The notes below the pieces were generated by a model. It saw only the letters and a list, made by a program, of their open reading frames with translations, did not search any database and was not told the origin of the DNA. Positions 9,601-17,335 of a stretch of 64,000 bases of DNA are shown piece by piece (positions within the stretch are counted from its first letter, which is position 1; each line of letters opens with the position of its first letter). The translations under genes and the position numbers were made by a program. Source of the stretch: Myxococcales bacterium (lineage in GTDB: Bacteria > Myxococcota_A > Polyangia > Polyangiales > Polyangiaceae); assembly GCA_025355005.1 (NCBI GenBank), contig JANXLV010000367.1:32060-96059 (forward strand), read 5' to 3'.

Positions 9601-9889
9601 CCGTCTCCTCGACAGTGCGCATCTGCGACGCGCCCGTCTGGCCCTTGCCGCCCGTGGGGCCGGCATTGGGCGCCCCACCACCGGCGCCGTCGCTCGCGGC
9701 GCCGCCGAAGTTCCCACCGCGGCTCTGGCCAGCGGGAGGGGCCGATTGAAATTCAGATTGACCTTCGACACGACCGTCGGCGGGACCGCCAGGGCCGGTT
9801 GCAGTACCGGCTCCGCAGCCCACGAGGGACGGCGCGAGCGCTGAGAGCATCGCGAGGGAGGTCAGACCAAGTATGGAGGAGATTCGCAT
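6662..9889 (-). CDS. Beta-propeller lipoprotein (COG4880/DUF2139-like)
   Basis: 1075 residues. I chose the ATG at 9889, preceded by an AGG-containing ribosome-binding site and followed by a lipoprotein signal with lipobox LVGC. A Gly/Pro-rich linker leads into a long series of beta-propeller blades of the type (D/N)xxxLYxxxxYxGLxVxDVTNxxxPxLLG, repeated with variations on DLTDP and YxDVNDPKKPxLLG. This matches the family described as secreted proteins with a C-terminal beta-propeller distantly related to WD40. It is rich in Trp, Tyr and Asn, as expected for an extracytoplasmic propeller, and probably forms two propellers given its length. It should be tethered to a membrane facing the periplasm or surface. 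No catalytic motif is visible, so a binding or scaffolding role is likely. Confidence 0.85.
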   Translation of the reverse strand: MRISSILGLTSLAMLSALAPSLVGCGAGTATGPGGPADGRVEGQSEFQSAPPAGQSRGGNFGGAASDGAGGGAPNAGPTGGKGQTGASQMRTVEETDIYRLDGNRLYYLNSYRGLMVFDVTNVDAPKLLGRSPVFGSPVEMTVQNGVATMILGDWYGVNDVGEPFYGSVVRTVDARDPANIKSLGDARIPGWVRDSRVVGHVMYLVSEDEGWEYGWFGGPYGGGGGVANSGGGATPAAGASGGDVAAQPSSANAPTVEARRAQMTPNAMRAQKAIMAKSRASALAGGTSGLSHLDPTQKTQAGPKTIISSVNFSSNSKPVTISSKEYPGFQGAFNVTANDILLAHDVPLDPSQPYGQPSGKSKIEFLDISDANGKIAVQASVEVNGSFTGWGTDGGRWNLDYNESTKIGHVLTCGANNGGWYCGGQNSTMVLSTIDFNAPTAPTLASELSIPSSGWSAAARFDTNRLYLSPSSGYYDNSGTTPVQIFDLTDPKTPVMAGSTSIAGNVWNFTPMGGKIFALGNNYQSGGNISVQYIDVNDPKKPNLLGTANFGQGWGYTPAAGTFKAFLLDTTDNLVVLPFSGWANNDYQNGLQIIEFTPTSIAAKGASHTKGWVERGIVVKNRLVSLSDMALSVVDYTDHANPKTTAELTLARNVVDAHPAGTTIAQLSTDWWGYDNTKSELRVLPISDAEERSTNPSAITVNINGTNAQIFRNGDMAYVVSQVNTQTQNTSTVTEVVQVVDLSNGGAKLRGKLTLPTVVDQYGYGGYYGCYWYDWWDSSDIIQVEGDALAFRRVHWNYDSNTGKETGDQTLYVADLSNADAPKVSGVEVTTQNDWWWGNVRAVGNTLYTSHYEWLQNPVWDNMTGKLVTQGVVKYYLDQVDLTDRANPKVGSRINVPGFLVGASETDPSLLYFLDYRWADSSEFPHNEFSVAKVQNSKAYLQSNLEISGWTGDVFVRGNTAYMSAQEYTPTGPWTGTSTVKLHQVDITDPKHPADYTSAAKSGWGWLLGVEGDRAILTSGWGSGLDIYKLGANQAPAFDQYTRTRGWWSNSLSRQDNTLFIASGYWGVQSVGLK

Positions 9890-9984
9890 GATGACCTGCC
9901 ATAAGCAGGGAGCGTTCCATCTCTGGCTCACCTGGTCACAGCACAATCCAGCTTGTTTTCAGCCCCTCCTCGGAGCTGCGCAAT

Positions 9985-10039
9985 GTGCCACCTGGCACAG
10001 ACCCTGCCGTTCCGATCCGACTGTGGCAAACCGTGCCAC
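9985..10039. promoter_or_regulatory. Pair of TGCCA-type inverted repeats
   Basis: GTGCCA-CC-TGGCAC lies at 9985-9998 and GTGGCA-5 bp-TGCCAC at 10023-10039, both upstream of the beta-propeller lipoprotein gene. GTGCCAC occurs as a direct repeat at 9985 and 10033. They could be operator sites; no sigma factor hexamers are clear nearby. Confidence 0.4.
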
Positions 10040-10042
10040 GTG

Positions 10043-10300
10043 TCAGGCGGGCAGGGCCATGCGGCGAGACAGCTCCCCGGAGCGGTCCATCGCGGCTAGC
10101 TCGTCGGAGCCTCCGATGGCTTCTCCATCGATGAAGATCTGGGGGACCGTCTTCATGCGGGTGGTCGCGACGAGCCACGCGCGCCGCGCCGGATCGTTCG
10201 ACACGTCGATCTCCTCGAACGGGATGAGCCGCTTCTTCAGGAGGCTCTTCGCGCGAACGCAATAAAAGCAGAACGTTGAGGTGTAGACCTGGACTCGCAT
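10043..10300 (-). CDS. grxC: Glutaredoxin
   Basis: 85 residues, the normal length for a class I glutaredoxin. It reduces disulphides and glutathionylated proteins in the cytoplasm using glutathione. Evidence is the strand-helix start MRVQVYTSTFC, the dithiol active site CFYC (Cys11 and Cys14), the cis-proline motif TVPQIFIDG and the GG(S)DEL glutathione-binding loop. It lies 34 bp downstream of the aminotransferase gene on the same strand, so the two may be co-transcribed. Confidence 0.92.
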   Translation of the reverse strand: MRVQVYTSTFCFYCVRAKSLLKKRLIPFEEIDVSNDPARRAWLVATTRMKTVPQIFIDGEAIGGSDELAAMDRSGELSRRMALPA

Positions 10301-10334
10301 GGCTTCATCGAATGTAAGTCACGCCGAGAACGAA

Positions 10335-11546
10335 TCAACCTTCGAAGCTCTCGATCAGACGCGGCACATCACGGGCTGCGACGCTGCATAGCGCAACGCG
10401 CAGCGATGTCTTCGAGGGCACCACGAAGACGCCTTTTTCCTTCATGCGGAGCGCCCGTGCAGGTGCGTCGTCCGCGAAGACGGTGACGAAGAAGCCGCCC
10501 TCGTAGCGCGGGTAGCGAAGGCCCTTCGCAGCTGCGAGCTCGTTCCAGACCTGCACGCGGTTCTGCAAGAGCTGCTTCGCGCGCTCGCGCTCGTCCGCGC
10601 ATGCCGCCGCGAGCTCAGGCTCACGAAGCAGTCGCGTGATGGCCACGAGCCCGCCGCGGTTGCAGTTGGACCACGTGCCGCGGCACGAGTACGAGAGCGC
10701 GGCCGAGAGCGTCTTCTGCAGCTTCTCGTCCGGTGCACACGCGACGAGCGCGCCCACGCGCAGACCGTAGTGCGTGAACGTCTTCGACGCGCTCCATGCA
10801 AACGTGAGGAGCACCTTGCCGAGCAGCGGCGCGAGCAAAGGCAGGAACGCGCGCGAATCGCCCGCGGCATACGCGAAGTACGCCATGTCGACGAGCAAGG
10901 TGATGGGGGCCGCTTCCGCGTGCTTCGCCAGCACGCGCACCACGCGCTGCCACTCGCTCGCGCGCATCGAATAGCCAGTGGGGTTGTGGCATGGGTCATT
11001 GATGAACACCAGCGCGCGCCCTTGCTTCGCGATCAGTGCGCCGAGCTCTCGATCGAATGCATCGACATCCAGGTCCCCGGCCGAATCGAACATGTTGAAC
11101 GTCGCCAGCGTGCGATCGGACTCGTCCGAGAGCGTCGCGTACGGGCCCCAGTAGTAGCTCGACGTGAGCATCGCCTGACCGTGCTCCAGAAAGTTCGCCA
11201 GCGCGAGGCGCAGCGCGCCCGTTCCGCCCGGCGTGGCGACGGCGATGGCGCTCGCCCGCAGCGCCTCGTGTCCGCCGAACAGATCGTCGATCACCGCCTT
11301 CAAGAACGCGGGATCGCCAGCGAGCGGAGCGTATGCGGCCCACTCCTCCTGCGGAACGTCACGCACCGCGCGCGCGGCCGACGGGAGCACGAGCAGCTTG
11401 CCTTCGTCATCGAGCAGTGCGCCGACGGTCGCGTTCACGACGGACTCGCCGCGCGCGCGTCGCTCGGTGGCCTCGCGGTTCAGCGCGAAGATGGGATCGT
11501 CCGACGGGCGGCTCTCGTGAGCGGGGATGACGAAGCGTTGGTTCAC
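10335..11546 (-). CDS. PLP-dependent aminotransferase, aspartate/aromatic type
   Basis: 403 residues from a GTG at 11546 with AAGAAAG just upstream; an in-frame ATG at 11615 would add 23 residues of Arg/Lys-rich sequence that looks non-native. It transfers an amino group between an amino acid and a 2-oxo acid in the cytoplasm. Fold-type I features include the NPTGY motif, the PLP-binding lysine in SASKTFTHYGLRVG (Lys255), and the glycine-rich segment TPGGTGALR near residue 110. The SxSK-T-YGLRxG arrangement fits the subfamily containing AspC and TyrB. Substrate specificity cannot be read from the sequence. The glutaredoxin gene follows. Confidence 0.85.
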   Translation of the reverse strand: MNQRFVIPAHESRPSDDPIFALNREATERRARGESVVNATVGALLDDEGKLLVLPSAARAVRDVPQEEWAAYAPLAGDPAFLKAVIDDLFGGHEALRASAIAVATPGGTGALRLALANFLEHGQAMLTSSYYWGPYATLSDESDRTLATFNMFDSAGDLDVDAFDRELGALIAKQGRALVFINDPCHNPTGYSMRASEWQRVVRVLAKHAEAAPITLLVDMAYFAYAAGDSRAFLPLLAPLLGKVLLTFAWSASKTFTHYGLRVGALVACAPDEKLQKTLSAALSYSCRGTWSNCNRGGLVAITRLLREPELAAACADERERAKQLLQNRVQVWNELAAAKGLRYPRYEGGFFVTVFADDAPARALRMKEKGVFVVPSKTSLRVALCSVAARDVPRLIESFEG

Positions 11547-11628
11547 GCCATCTTTCTTGCCCGTTTTTTCGCGCGGCGTCCACGCGCTTTCGCGTGCGCC
11601 GCATTCCCGAGGCACCTCTCAAATAGGT

Positions 11629-11662
11629 GCTGCCCGGCTACGTGGGGTCGTAGCCGGGCAGC
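11629..11662 (-). terminator. Hairpin terminator after the Pro/Gly lipoprotein gene
   Basis: A perfect 14-bp stem (arm GCTGCCCGGCTACG) closes on a 6-nt loop between two minus-strand genes. The T-tract is poor, so termination may be partial, but the stem is too long to be chance. Confidence 0.7.
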
Positions 11663-11712
11663 TGGGGGTCACTGCGATAGGGGGTCGATACGATTCGGTT
11701 GCGAGGAGAGCT

Positions 11713-12234
11713 TCAGGTCGGGGCCGGGGCGCCAGAGCCCGCGGGGGGCGCCGGAGGTGCGCCACCACCACCGCCGGGTCCACCCGGAGGAGGTCCACCC
11801 TTGCCACCACCCGGCGGGGGCGGCGGTGGGCAGGGGCGGTCGTGATCGCCGTCACCGCGAGGGCCGTCGCCATCGTGGTCACCGTCGGGGCCGCCATCAC
11901 CCTTCGGGGGTGGAGGGGGCGGCGGGTTGCCGCTGCCAGGGGGAGGAGGCGGAGGGCCGCCAGCTTTGCCGCCGCCAGGGGGCGGGGGAGGCGGAGGGCC
12001 GCCGTCGGGCGGGCCGGCATGGGGGCCGCCCTTGTCGCCGTCATGGTCGCCGTCGCGGTCGCCATCGGGCGGCGGAGGGCAGCCGCGGTGGCCGCCGTCT
12101 GCGGCGTTCGCGCCCGCGGACGTGGCCAGGTCCGACGAGGTCGACCCGGTCGAGTCGTTGCTGCTGCAGCCGGTCGCGGCAAGGGCAAGCGCGAGGCCCG
12201 CAGCGAGGGGGAAAGTGGAGAGAAGCGTTCGCAT
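11713..12234 (-). CDS. Low-complexity Pro/Gly/Asp lipoprotein
   Basis: 173 residues with a typical lipoprotein signal (lipobox AATGC at about residue 23) and a Ser/Thr-rich linker. The rest is almost entirely Pro runs, Gly runs and two DGDxDGDHDGD segments. It has no globular domain. The acidic DGD repeats could bind divalent cations and the Pro/Gly tracts would be extended, so an envelope spacer or cation-binding role is possible but unproven. The signal peptide and the terminator behind the gene support a real CDS despite the odd composition. Confidence 0.65.
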   Translation of the reverse strand: MRTLLSTFPLAAGLALALAATGCSSNDSTGSTSSDLATSAGANAADGGHRGCPPPPDGDRDGDHDGDKGGPHAGPPDGGPPPPPPPGGGKAGGPPPPPPGSGNPPPPPPPKGDGGPDGDHDGDGPRGDGDHDRPCPPPPPPGGGKGGPPPGGPGGGGGAPPAPPAGSGAPAPT

Positions 12235-12330
12235 CGGGGTATTGGCTCCTTCAGGTTCAGGGGGCCGGTCTCTCGCCCCACAACCCTCTAGTGCGTGTCC
12301 TCGGAAGAACGGATCACGAGCGGCGTTCTT

Positions 12331-13194
12331 TTATTTCGATTTGTTTCTCGAGAGCTCGGCCGTCCGCAGGTAGACCAGCTCGCCGCCCGTTCCGTTCGGC
12401 TCCTTGAAGGTTCCGCGCAGGCGAATCTCCTGGATCGTGCGGTCCTCTCGCGAGATGCGCATGCTCCCGCTGAGCGACAGCGTGCGGCCGCTCTCGGTCT
12501 GCACGTCGATGGAAGCCTCGAAGGTGCCATCTTCTTCCCCGAGCGCGCGCAACGTCGCTCCGCCAGACGCGAGATGCCACGTCCTCGGGTTGAGCGCGCG
12601 CACGAGCGCAGGCGCCAGCGCATCGACCCGCTCGCCGACCGCAAGCTCGCGATCGGGAAGCGCAGCATCCATCGCTCCGCGCATCCCGATGTCCGACACC
12701 GCCGCAAGCGCGAGATGCGAGACATCGGCCGACACGGGCCCGCCTGTCTCTTCTTCGACGGAGAGTGGTTCGGCGCGCATGCGCAGCCGCTTTCCCTCGA
12801 GCGGCGTTGGCTTCGGAGCAAAGCGGTAGTCGTCGTCCTGGCCATCCCAGGCGTGTCGCTCGTTCTTGTGAAAGACGACGAACGCCTCCGTCACCGCGGA
12901 GTCCGCCGCGCCGCGCACTGCGAGCTCGTAGTCCGAGATGTAGCGCTCGCCCTCCGCAACGCCATCGGGGCGGGTCATCCGGCTCAACGTGTCGGTCTGG
13001 ACGCGGATCCGATCGCCCACCTCGGGTGGACGATGCTTGAACGTGGAGCGCTCCGTCGCGATGGGCTTCGCCGCCGGCGTCGCGACGTGCGCGGGGCTCG
13101 TGTCAATCGCGGCGGGCGTCGCCGGAGCCTCTCTTCCGCCTCCGCAGGCCCCGAGGAACATCAGCGCCGCACCGGCCCACCTCATCTTCATCAA
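12331..13194 (-). CDS. Hypothetical lipoprotein, 287 aa
   Basis: A short signal peptide ends in the lipobox FLGAC, followed by an Ala/Pro-rich linker of about 35 residues and a globular domain of about 230 residues containing many beta-strand-like segments. I do not recognise the domain. Repeated statements of charged strands such as LSLSGSMRISREDRT near the C-terminus suggest a beta-rich envelope protein. It is divergent from the MYXO-CTERM-like protein at 13353. Confidence 0.7.
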   Translation of the reverse strand: MMKMRWAGAALMFLGACGGGREAPATPAAIDTSPAHVATPAAKPIATERSTFKHRPPEVGDRIRVQTDTLSRMTRPDGVAEGERYISDYELAVRGAADSAVTEAFVVFHKNERHAWDGQDDDYRFAPKPTPLEGKRLRMRAEPLSVEEETGGPVSADVSHLALAAVSDIGMRGAMDAALPDRELAVGERVDALAPALVRALNPRTWHLASGGATLRALGEEDGTFEASIDVQTESGRTLSLSGSMRISREDRTIQEIRLRGTFKEPNGTGGELVYLRTAELSRNKSK

Positions 13195-13352
13195 CGTTGG
13201 ACCCGCCTCGCTCTGTCAGTTTGGCACGAACGACCGCAGGCGCCTGCCACGTTGACCAAACCCTTGCACCGCCCTCGCATGAGCCTGCCTCAACCTGCCT
13301 GAAAAATGCAGGAAATTACCGTCGGCACGGGGTATGCTCCACGACCGTCCGG

Positions 13353-14651
13353 ATGCCAATCCCCCTTCGAACCCACCTGCGGTTTTCGTGCTCCGCGCTC
13401 GTCGCGTTCGCGCTCTTTGCCGCTCTCCTTCTTGTTCCGCAGACCGCGTTCGCGCAGACCGTCTTGCTCCCGAGCGCGCCTGCGAGCATCGTCAAGGTCA
13501 AGGCCAGCGGGGCGACCGTCGACCCGCGCAATGTCGGTACCCCCGACAACATCCGCGGCATCAGCCTCGCGGAATGCCTCGACGACGATCGCTACGTGAT
13601 CCCGCTCAACCTCATGGGCTTCACCGCCAACATGAACCTCGAGGTCTGGGCGGGGCCCACGGGCGCGGACTGCTCCGACAACGCGCAGCGCGGAAACACG
13701 AGCGGCTCGCAGACCTGCTGGAAGGTCGTGAGCGGCAACATCGCTCCCACGGCCAACCTGAACGTCACGGTGAAGATGCGCGACATCATCGCGTCGCCGA
13801 CCACGAAGAACCTCAACTACGTCGCTCAGGACGACACGGTCTGCGGCAAGATCGACTACTCCGTCTTCAGCGTCTACATGCTGCTCACCAGCGGCGGAGC
13901 CACGCAGGGCACACCGGGCAAGCAAGACTTCCAGGCAGACACCATCGGCCCCGACCCCGTCAGCAACGTGCACGTGGAGCAGGGCGACACCCGTCTGCAC
14001 GTGACCTGGACAGCGCTGGGGAGCACGACCGACGAGGGCGGCACCACCACCGGAAGCACCACGACCACGGCCACGCAGGTCGCCATCTACTACCAGGAGG
14101 AGAGCTCCTCCACGACGGCGGTGGACTCGGGCTTCTCCTATACGTGCAAGGAAGCGGGCGCCGTGGACGCGGGCGTCGACGACTCCGGCGACGCACAGAC
14201 CACCGCGGTCGACGGTGGCTGTACGGCCATCCCGAACGAGACCACCTCCGCGAGCGGGTGCACGGCGCCAGGGTTTCTTTCGACGGGCCCCGACAAGACC
14301 GTCTCCAAGCTCACGGTGAACGCCAACTCGAGCGACACCACGATCGGCGGGCTCACGAACGGCACGTCCTACGCGGTCGCCGTCGTCGCGCAGGACGTGT
14401 TCCTGAACCCCGGCAAGATCTCCGCGCTCGAGTGCCAGGCACCCGTGAAGCTGAACGACTTCTTCGCGACCTATCTCGGCGACGGCGGACAGGCCGGAGG
14501 CTCGTGCTCGCTCGACATGCTCGGTGCGCCCGCGGGCGGCGCGTCGCTCGCGGTGATCGCCTTCAGCAGCATGCTCGCTCTCGCGCGTCGCCGCCGTCAG
14601 CAGCACCAATCGCACCGCGCGCTCCCCAGCGAAGGACAGGATCAAGAATGA
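13353..14651 (+). CDS. MXAN_2561-like surface protein with MYXO-CTERM-like tail
   Basis: 432 residues from the ATG at 13353. A signal peptide (cleavage near AFAQ) precedes an N-terminal domain of about 190 residues with cysteine pairs, then a fibronectin-type-III-like segment (VSNVHVEQGDTRLHVTW to LTNGTSYAVAVVAQD) interrupted by a Thr/Asp-rich insert with DAGxDDSGDA. The end holds a GGSCS motif, a hydrophobic helix and RRRRQ, as in MYXO-CTERM proteins, followed by a 14-residue polar extension. The stop overlaps the start of the outer-membrane barrel gene (ATGA), so the two are translationally coupled. From memory this matches the MXAN_2561/MXAN_2562 pair of Myxococcus; the name is tentative. 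Confidence 0.75.
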   Translation: MPIPLRTHLRFSCSALVAFALFAALLLVPQTAFAQTVLLPSAPASIVKVKASGATVDPRNVGTPDNIRGISLAECLDDDRYVIPLNLMGFTANMNLEVWAGPTGADCSDNAQRGNTSGSQTCWKVVSGNIAPTANLNVTVKMRDIIASPTTKNLNYVAQDDTVCGKIDYSVFSVYMLLTSGGATQGTPGKQDFQADTIGPDPVSNVHVEQGDTRLHVTWTALGSTTDEGGTTTGSTTTTATQVAIYYQEESSSTTAVDSGFSYTCKEAGAVDAGVDDSGDAQTTAVDGGCTAIPNETTSASGCTAPGFLSTGPDKTVSKLTVNANSSDTTIGGLTNGTSYAVAVVAQDVFLNPGKISALECQAPVKLNDFFATYLGDGGQAGGSCSLDMLGAPAGGASLAVIAFSSMLALARRRRQQHQSHRALPSEGQDQE

Positions 14652-15442
14652 AGGCCGTTCACCGCCGCATCTCTGCCGCACTTGCCGCGTTTGGAGCGTC
14701 CACCATCGTTCTCGCCGGGCTCTTGCCGAAGGATGCGCTCGCGTCCGAGCAGGACATCTTCAACGACGAGAAGCGGTCGAAGAAGTCGCCGCAGCACTTC
14801 GCGCTCGAGGTCCGCATCTCGCCGTTCACGCCCGACATCGACAAGGAGTCGTCGCTCGGCGGAAAGACGCCGTACAAGGACACCTTCGGCACGATGAAGC
14901 GCGCGCTCGTCGGGTTCGAGTTCGACTACCAGGCCGTTCGCATCCCGTGGGTCGGCACCCTCGGCCCCGGATTGAGTGCAAGCTACACGCAGATGACGGA
15001 CCACAGCTTCCAGCTGGACGGCACGCGCTCCAAGGAGAACACCGACCTCACGCTCTACCCGATGTACCTCGCTGCGGTCCTGCGCGCGGACGTCTTCTAT
15101 CGCCAGTACCGCATCCCGGTCGTCCCATACGCGAAGGCGGGGCTCGGCCTCACGTTCTGGGAGGCCTCGAACCCAGGAGGCACCTCCACGGCGAGCAACA
15201 GCGCGGGCAACAGCTTGAAGGGCCACGGGCACACGTGGGGCACGCAGTGGGCCGCGGGCGTCATGGTCGCGCTCGACGCGCTCGACCCGGGCGCGTCCGT
15301 GAACATGGACAACGCGGTCGGCATCAACAGCACGTACCTCTACGGTGAGTACTACCTCGCGGCGATGAACGGGATCGGCCAGGACCACCCGCTGCTCGTC
15401 GGAACGGATACGTGGTGCGCGGGCCTCGCGTTCGAGTTCTGA
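14648..15442 (+). CDS. MXAN_2562-like outer-membrane beta-barrel protein
   Basis: 264 residues with a signal peptide (about 1-33, ending ALAS). The mature part alternates hydrophobic and polar residues in amphipathic strands, has Gly/aromatic-rich turns, and ends in the aromatic signature AFEF expected for insertion by the BAM complex. It overlaps the upstream surface-protein gene by 4 nt. The pairing suggests the barrel and the sorted protein work as a unit at the cell surface. The transported molecule or ligand is unknown. Confidence 0.78.
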   Translation: MKAVHRRISAALAAFGASTIVLAGLLPKDALASEQDIFNDEKRSKKSPQHFALEVRISPFTPDIDKESSLGGKTPYKDTFGTMKRALVGFEFDYQAVRIPWVGTLGPGLSASYTQMTDHSFQLDGTRSKENTDLTLYPMYLAAVLRADVFYRQYRIPVVPYAKAGLGLTFWEASNPGGTSTASNSAGNSLKGHGHTWGTQWAAGVMVALDALDPGASVNMDNAVGINSTYLYGEYYLAAMNGIGQDHPLLVGTDTWCAGLAFEF

Positions 15443-15478
15443 GCTAGTTTTTCGCAGGTTCCGTGGTAATTGGCGGGG

Positions 15479-16684
15479 ATGGCCTCCGAGAACCCCCAGG
15501 ACACGTTCGCCGCCCTCTTCGAGCAAGGGGCACAGGCTGCTGCGCCCACCCGGAACAAGGTCCGCGTCGGGCAGCGCATCGAAGGGATCATCCTCGAGAT
15601 CGCCAAGAGCACCGTCTTCGTGGAGCTCGACGGCAAGCGCGAGGCGATGCTCGACACGATCGAGGTCACCGACGACGACGGCATCGTCACCGTGAAGGTC
15701 GGCGAGAAGATCCAGGCGCAGGTGCTCGAGGTCGACGACCAGCGCGGCATCGTGCGCCTCGGCAAGTCCGCTGGGCGCCCCAACGACGCAGCGGGACTCC
15801 TCCAGGCGAAGCAGAACGGAGTCGCGGTCGACGGCAAGGTGACCGGCGTGAACAAGGGTGGCCTCGACGTCGAGATGGGCGGCGTGCGCGCGTTCTGTCC
15901 TTCGTCGCAGGCAGGCGGTCGCGGTGAGGACGTGAACGCGCTCGTGGGGCAGACGCTCCGCTTCCTGGTCACCGACGTGCGCGACGGCGGCCGCAACGTG
16001 GTCGTGTCGCGCCGTCAGCTGATGGAGCGTGAGGCCCGCGAGAACCAGAGCGCGCTTGCCGCGCAGATCGAGAAGGGCGCGCGGCTCAAGGGGACCATCA
16101 CGAGCGTGCGCGAGTTCGGCGCGTTCGTGGACCTCGGCGGCATCGAGGGCCTCATTCCCAAGAGCGAGATCGCCCACGAGCGCACCACCAACGTGGCCGA
16201 CGTGCTGAAGGCCGGTGAGAACGTGGAGGTCGTAGTCCTCGACATCAAGGAGACCGACGACCCGCGCATGCCGCGAAAGATCACGCTGTCCCTCAAGGCG
16301 CTGGTCGCCGCGCCCGAGCTCCCCGCCGATCTCAAGAACAAGGTCGTCGTAGGTGCCGTCGTCACGGGCAAGGTCGAGAAGATCGAGACCTTCGGACTCT
16401 TCGTCCAGCTGGATGGAACACAGGGCCGGGTGGGCCGCGGCCTCATCCCGAACGCAGAGACCGGCCTCCCGCGCGGAGCCGATCTACGAAAGGCCTTCCC
16501 CGAAGGCACCACAGTCACCGCCAAGATTCTCGAGACCGGCGACGGCCGCCTCCGCCTCTCCATCAAGGGGGCGAAAGACGCCGAGGAACGCTCGCACTTC
16601 GAGGATGTGAAGAAGGCTCAGAAGACGCCGCAGTCGCTCGGCACGCTCGGCGACCTGATGAAGAAGTTCAACGTGAAGAAGTAG
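15479..16684 (+). CDS. S1 RNA-binding protein with four S1 domains
   Basis: 401 residues. Four S1-type OB folds are visible at about 28-105, 113-185, 200-280 and 298-375, the best preserved being the third (KGTITSVREFGAFVDLGGIEGLIPKSEIA). A Lys-rich tail follows. It resembles ribosomal protein S1 but is shorter than the six-domain form, so it may be an S1 paralogue acting on mRNA or ribosomes. The ATG at 15479 is preferred over an in-frame TTG at 15470. Confidence 0.87.
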   Translation: MASENPQDTFAALFEQGAQAAAPTRNKVRVGQRIEGIILEIAKSTVFVELDGKREAMLDTIEVTDDDGIVTVKVGEKIQAQVLEVDDQRGIVRLGKSAGRPNDAAGLLQAKQNGVAVDGKVTGVNKGGLDVEMGGVRAFCPSSQAGGRGEDVNALVGQTLRFLVTDVRDGGRNVVVSRRQLMEREARENQSALAAQIEKGARLKGTITSVREFGAFVDLGGIEGLIPKSEIAHERTTNVADVLKAGENVEVVVLDIKETDDPRMPRKITLSLKALVAAPELPADLKNKVVVGAVVTGKVEKIETFGLFVQLDGTQGRVGRGLIPNAETGLPRGADLRKAFPEGTTVTAKILETGDGRLRLSIKGAKDAEERSHFEDVKKAQKTPQSLGTLGDLMKKFNVKK

Positions 16685-16701
16685 AGGGAGTTGCTCGCCG
16701 C

Positions 16702-17319
16702 CTACCAGTCTCCGCCTCCGCCGCCCGAGTCTCCGCCTCCGCCCGAGTCTCCGCCGCCCCAGTCGGAGCTGCCCGCGCTCCCCGCGTCCGACTCACCCGA
16801 CGATCCCGACCAGTCAGAACCTCCGCCGCCACCGCTGTTGTCGTAGCTCGAGTTGTTGTCCCAGGAGTTCCCGTCGCCACCCCACGAGTGATGATGGTGA
16901 GGCGCGCTGTTCGAGTACCAGGAGTGCGTGGCGGCAGAGCCCGCGGCCGCGCCCAGGAACGAAGCGGCGATGTTCCCGACGACACCTGCAGTCTGCATGT
17001 GTTGCTGATGCTGCTGTTGCTGCTGCATCGCCTGCTTGCGCTGCATCGCGCCCTGGAACGGCTGCTGACACGCGAGGCACGCGCTCTGGTTGTGCGGAGA
17101 GAGAGCACCGCAGAACACGCACGCGACGATGAGCCACGCGCTGCACGGAGCGCATTTCTGCCGGCCCCAGCGGTTCGGCTGCCTGCACTGTGGGCAGGGG
17201 ATCGCGCTCTGCAGAAGCGCCGGTGAGATGGCGTTCTTGCAGTAGCGGCACATCACCAGTTCGCCGTCGTCAGGTGCGCCGCAGCTGCCGCATCTGGCTT
17301 GTTGATTGGGCGGTTGCAT
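16702..17319 (-). CDS. Triple zinc-ribbon protein with Gly/Ser/Asp tail
   Basis: 205 residues. Three consecutive CxxC pairs form zinc ribbons: CGSC/CRYC, CPQC/CAPC and CVFC/CLAC within the first 85 residues. A Gln-rich stretch and a small-residue hydrophobic segment (VVGNIAASFLGAAAGSAA) follow, then a Gly/Ser/Asp/Trp-rich tail ending GGGGGDW with a HHHH cluster. The gene starts 16 bp after the SDR gene on the same strand, which decides the start. The tail is like those of small membrane-associated TPM-domain proteins, but that domain is absent. Function unknown. Confidence 0.72.
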   Translation of the reverse strand: MQPPNQQARCGSCGAPDDGELVMCRYCKNAISPALLQSAIPCPQCRQPNRWGRQKCAPCSAWLIVACVFCGALSPHNQSACLACQQPFQGAMQRKQAMQQQQQHQQHMQTAGVVGNIAASFLGAAAGSAATHSWYSNSAPHHHHSWGGDGNSWDNNSSYDNSGGGGGSDWSGSSGESDAGSAGSSDWGGGDSGGGGDSGGGGGDW

Positions 17320-17335
17320 CAGAAAGAAGCGTAGC

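Noticed and set aside
9993..10008. Possible sigma-54 promoter (TGGCAC with GC at N10 spacing)
   Set aside because: It points to the plus strand where no gene follows, and the TGGCAC belongs to a palindrome. GG-N10-GC pairs are common in DNA this GC-rich.
11760..12060. Repeat-like CCG/GGC tracts, considered as a CRISPR or minisatellite
   Set aside because: These are codons for the Pro/Gly lipoprotein; units vary in length and there are no spacers.
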